Origin: Actinokineospora sp. NBRC 105648
Lineage (GTDB): Bacteria; Actinomycetota; Actinomycetes; Mycobacteriales; Pseudonocardiaceae
Reading direction: 5' to 3'
NCBI RefSeq assembly: GCF_030269645.1
Contig: NZ_BSTR01000052.1
Span: 1-55,309, forward strand
Length of the DNA stretch: 55,309 bases
The first letter of the stretch is position 1; every line of letters starts with the position of its first letter. Below the pieces are notes generated by a model. It was not told the DNA's origin. It saw only the letters and a program-made list of their open reading frames with translations, and did not search any database. The translations under genes were made by a program, and so were the position numbers. This document shows positions 52,988 through 55,309 of this stretch, in pieces.

Positions 52988-53258
52988 CGTTTGGCCCTCG
53001 TCCGCGCGGTCCGCTGGAAATCCGCACTACCGTACCGATGCCCGCTACCTCGACGCGCCCACCGAGCGCGCCGGGGGCCGGGGACGTGCGCGCGAAGCCC
53101 GCGGAAGGCGCCCGGGCTTCAGCAAACTGTCCTTTTAGGACAGGCGCGACCGGGTGGCGACCGGGGGCGGCTCACGGGCGCTTCGTGCCGCGAGCGGCCT
53201 TGACCTGTAGTGTTCCTGCGGGGAGCACGAGCACGGCCCGGTTCGGAGGAACAGCGCG

Positions 53259-53702
53259 ATGGCGCCACCCAGTCCCCCTGAGGGAGCCGACAGCGCGCAG
53301 GTCGCCGACGACCCGGACACCGGTACCGAGCTCACGGTCCGCGTGGTCGCCCTGGCCGAACACCTGCCCGGCGTCCGCGCCAGGCTGAGCCGGTGGTTGC
53401 GCGCCCGGCAGATCCCCGAGCGGGTCAGCGACGACATCGTCCTGGCCGCCGACGAGGCCCTGACCAACGCGATCATGCACGGTTATCAGGACACCGAACC
53501 CGGCCCGGTCCTGCTGACCGCGGCCGCCGCCGACGACGCCGTCACGATCCAGGTCACCGACTTCGGCACCTGGAAGACACCCGAGGGCGACGCCGGGACC
53601 ACCCGGGGCTGGGGCCTGCCCCTGATCGAGTCCCTGGCCCGAGAACTCCGCCTGGACCGCGGTGCGGGCCGGACCACCCTGACGGCCGAGTTCGGCTTCT
53701 GA
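53259..53702 (+). CDS. RsbW-like ATP-binding protein (anti-sigma kinase family)
   Basis: The ATG at 53259 has a GGAGGA ribosome-binding site and gives 147 residues. It is a single HATPase_c_2 domain: N-box DEALTNAIMHGY, the Asp of VTDFGTW and the G-box GWGLPLIESL are visible, after a 25-residue disordered N-terminus. Such proteins bind sigma factors or phosphorylate anti-anti-sigma factors, the partners of PP2C phosphatases like the two encoded nearby. It is divergent from the hybrid kinase. Confidence 0.85.
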   Translation: MAPPSPPEGADSAQVADDPDTGTELTVRVVALAEHLPGVRARLSRWLRARQIPERVSDDIVLAADEALTNAIMHGYQDTEPGPVLLTAAAADDAVTIQVTDFGTWKTPEGDAGTTRGWGLPLIESLARELRLDRGAGRTTLTAEFGF

Positions 53703-53752
53703 CCGGGCCCCTGGGTTACATTGGCGGTTCCCGCAGGTCAGAGGAGTCGTCC

Positions 53753-54571
53753 GTGCCCGTCCGCCCAAGCCTGTTGCTCGTCACCGACCTGTCCTACCCG
53801 GCACGCGGCAGGCGCTACGGCGACGAAGACGTCTACCTGTCGGGCAGGCTGCGGACCTCCTTCGACGTCGCCCTGTGCCACCCACTCGACGCCGCCGCCC
53901 TGCTGACCGGCTTCGACGTCGTAATGACCCGCAACAGCGGTCCGGTCTTGCACTACCAAGAGGCGTACTCGGCATTCCGCGCGACGGCCGAGAAGAGCGG
54001 GATCGTCGTGTACAATCCACTGGGCGGACGAGGAGACCAGGCGGGCAAGCAATACCTGGTGGACTTGACCGTCGCTGGCTATCCGGTGATCCCGACAGTC
54101 GACCGGGCTGAAGATATCGCACTACTGCCGGAAGCCGAACTGTACGCCGTGAAGCCGAAGGCGGGAGCGGATTCGGTCGGGCTGGCATTCGTTCCCCGGG
54201 CGGATCTGGTGGTCGACGGCGATATCCTGGTCCAACCACGGATCGACTTCCAGTATGAGGTGTCGTTCTACTACGTGGACCACGAATTCCAGTACGCGCT
54301 CTACGCGCCGGACCCGGAACGGCGCTGGGAACTGAAACCGTATGACGCGGATGCGGCGGATCTGGCGTTCGCGCAGAGGTTCGTTGAGTGGAATACGCTG
54401 GCACACGGCATTCAGCGGGTGGACGCTTGTCGGACGGGGGAGGGGGAGTTGTTGCTGGTGGAACTGGAAGACCTCAACCCTTACTTGTCGCTCGACCTGG
54501 CACCGGAACAGGCAAGGGACAGCTTCATCAACGCGGTCATCACCTCAATCCAGAGCATGCTTGACGCCTGA
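53753..54571 (+). CDS. ATP-grasp-like protein, function unknown
   Basis: The GTG at 53753 has an AGAGGAG ribosome-binding site and gives 272 residues. The fold appears to be ATP-grasp of the RimK/glutathione-synthetase kind: an N-terminal GFDVVMTRNSGPVLHY segment, central NPLGGRGDQAGKQYLVDLT, the ATP-lysine region LYAVKPKAGADSVGL and the C-terminal metal-binding VELEDLNPYLSLDL, where Glu and Asn would bind magnesium. It could ligate an amino acid or peptide, but no partner gene is adjacent apart from the RsbW-like gene 50 bp upstream. Codon use is less GC-biased towards the 3' end, suggesting acquisition. Confidence is good for the fold, low for any substrate. Confidence 0.65.
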   Translation: MPVRPSLLLVTDLSYPARGRRYGDEDVYLSGRLRTSFDVALCHPLDAAALLTGFDVVMTRNSGPVLHYQEAYSAFRATAEKSGIVVYNPLGGRGDQAGKQYLVDLTVAGYPVIPTVDRAEDIALLPEAELYAVKPKAGADSVGLAFVPRADLVVDGDILVQPRIDFQYEVSFYYVDHEFQYALYAPDPERRWELKPYDADAADLAFAQRFVEWNTLAHGIQRVDACRTGEGELLLVELEDLNPYLSLDLAPEQARDSFINAVITSIQSMLDA

Positions 54572-54610
54572 CCAGCAGCTTCGCGCCACGCTACCGCTTC
54601 CGTCTACCTT

Positions 54611-54679
54611 AGCTTCCTTTCTCTTTCGTCCACACTTCTCTCCTTCTTTCCTTTTTCCTTCTTTTCCAATTTTTTGGAA
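54611..54679 (+). other. Polypyrimidine tract ending in TTCCAA-TTTT-TTGGAA hairpin
   Basis: Positions 54635-54667 are 33 consecutive pyrimidines, inside a longer stretch with few purines; the segment is far below the GC level of the window. It ends with a six-base inverted repeat around four T (54664-54679). It follows the ATP-grasp stop by 40 bases and might act as a terminator or Rho-loading site, or be foreign DNA. The composition is plain, the function is not. Confidence 0.45.
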
Positions 54680-54726
54680 CTCTCTGAATGCCGAGCCCGC
54701 TGGTACGCAACACCCGCTACGCCAGT

Positions 54727-54866
54727 GCTCGATTGGGTGGACTGCCTTCGTGTGGGGGAGGAGTACCGCTAAACTTGCCGTGTGGTGGGGATGCCCTTCA
54801 CCCGCCCTTTTTTCGCCACCGCGGTGCTCTAGGGGCCCCGCGCGAAGGTAGTCCAGCCAATCGAGC
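54727..54866 (+). repeat. Dispersed palindromic element, copy C (divergent arms)
   Basis: Arms 54727-54757 and 54836-54866 pair at 27 of 31 positions; three of the four exceptions are G.U on the plus strand. Five arm positions differ from copies A and B, and the opposite arm carries the matching change (four as Watson-Crick pairs, one as G.U). The inner stem GAGTACCGC/GCGGTGCTC (54761-54769, 54821-54829) has one G.U, and the T6-containing core is conserved. The left flank matches A and B in GCTGGTACGCAA and CCCGCTACG. Confidence 0.8.
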
Positions 54867-54968
54867 CCCGCTCTTACTCGGGCAGCTCGTGGGGTGTGCC
54901 GCACGCCGACCTACGGTCGACCGTCTTCGGCGGCTCATCGCTGGGGCTGCCCGAGGAAAAGATAGGGG

Positions 54969-54999
54969 GCTCGATCTAGTGAACTCACTTCGTGCGGGG
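54969..54999 (-). repeat. Half copy D of the palindromic element next to IS30-type transposase
   Basis: Read on the minus strand this is a right arm of the element (CCCCGCACGAAG...TAGATCGAGC) and the next 25 or so bases also match the right flanks of copies A-C (TCTTT and CTCGGGCA at the same distance). The left half is missing; in its place is the 3' end of the transposase gene, eight bases away. Either the insertion sequence landed in a palindromic copy, or the arm is the terminal repeat of that insertion sequence. Confidence 0.65.
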
Positions 55000-55007
55000 C
55001 CTTGACC

Positions 55008-55309
55008 TCAGGTGGTCATCGCGCCACCGTGTTCGACCAGCAGTTCGTTCAGCTTTTCGACGGGTTTGTACCAGTCGAGTGTTTGGCGGGGTCGTCCGTT
55101 GAGTTCGCGGGCGACCTCGTCGAGGTGGGCCTGGGAGTGGACCGACAGGTCGGTCCCCTTGGGAAAATACTGGCGGAGGAGCCGGTTGGTGTTCTCGTTC
55201 GTTCCACGCTGCCAGGGCGAGTACGGGTCACAGAAGTACACGGGCATGCCGGTGGCCATGGTGAACGCGGCGTGGTCGGCCATCTCACTGCCGCGGTCCC
55301 AGGTCAACG
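55008..55309 (-). mobile_element. IS30-family transposase, C-terminal part, cut by window edge
   Basis: About 100 C-terminal residues are visible from the stop TGA at 55008 to the window end. [13 protein letters not shown], the region [20 protein letters not shown] and [19 protein letters not shown] are diagnostic of the IS30 family; the last Glu of the DDE triad lies in GTNENTN and the second Asp in FCDPYSPW. The reading frame continues beyond the window. IS30 enzymes often choose palindromic targets, which is relevant because the gene abuts a half palindromic element. Confidence 0.9.

Larger units (their letters stand above)
54572..55007. other. Gene-free region: polypyrimidine tract, palindromic element C and half copy D
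   Basis: No gene is supported here. It holds a pyrimidine-rich tract, a T-loop hairpin, one full and one half palindromic element, and the 3' end region of the IS30-type transposase. Short frames crossing it are chance. Confidence 0.7.

Overview
The window is high-GC DNA (coding third positions overwhelmingly G/C, many GTG starts, 1-4 bp stop/start overlaps) from a filamentous actinomycete. A Pseudonocardiales-type host is my inference from the combination of van genes, an FxLD-type lanthipeptide, poly-HAMP kinases and IS30-type debris. No rRNA, tRNA, CRISPR array or origin was seen.

Region 1 (0.4-5.1 kb) is a glycopeptide-resistance locus. vanR-vanS (+) runs tail-to-tail into vanH-vanA-vanX (-), which remodels peptidoglycan precursors from D-Ala-D-Ala to D-Ala-D-Lac. 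A shared 20-bp tandem element lies upstream of both vanR and vanH and is a candidate VanR operator. A GNAT acetyltransferase follows.

Region 2 (5.7-26.3 kb) holds two large minus-strand operons that look like sulfur-scavenging systems. Operon I (17.3 to 5.7 kb) encodes a dipeptide-type ABC importer, two DszA/SnaA/NtaA-type flavin monooxygenases, a third luciferase-like monooxygenase, an FAD hydroxylase and a hydrolase. A divergent LysR regulator adjoins it. Operon II (26.1 to 18.35 kb) encodes an SsuABC-like importer, a DszB-like sulfinate desulfinase with its Cys/His/Arg triad, two SsuD-like monooxygenases, an IclR regulator and a binding-protein-fold protein without signal peptide. Each operon is preceded by a short Cys-ending leader peptide of the actinobacterial cysteine-attenuator type, each apparently on a leaderless transcript. 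That ties both operons to cysteine/sulfur status.

Region 3 (26.3-37.6 kb) is mixed: a Stv-like putative adhesin, a PAC2 protein, a small DUF6059-like protein, an Rcp1-type response regulator, an orphan siderophore-type ABC ATPase behind an IdeR-type iron box, a secreted tryptophan-rich repeat protein, an L,D-transpeptidase lipoprotein, and a four-gene glycosyltransferase group (one divergent, three overlapping).

Region 4 (38.1-44.4 kb) carries a membrane/helix-hairpin-helix protein and a compact class I lanthipeptide cluster of the FxLD type: PIMT-like methyltransferase, precursor peptide, full-length LanB and LanC, with no local transporter or protease.

Region 5 (44.8-54.6 kb) is signalling: two PP2C (SpoIIE-type) phosphatases, a 1506-residue poly-HAMP hybrid histidine kinase, an RsbW-like ATPase and an ATP-grasp-like protein.

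Three copies of a ~150-bp palindromic element (28.95, 37.84 and 54.73 kb) plus a half copy abutting a partial IS30-family transposase at the right edge form a dispersed repeat family. Its arms covary, and most arm mismatches are G.U on one strand, which suggests a structured RNA. This is the least explained and most interesting feature of the window.
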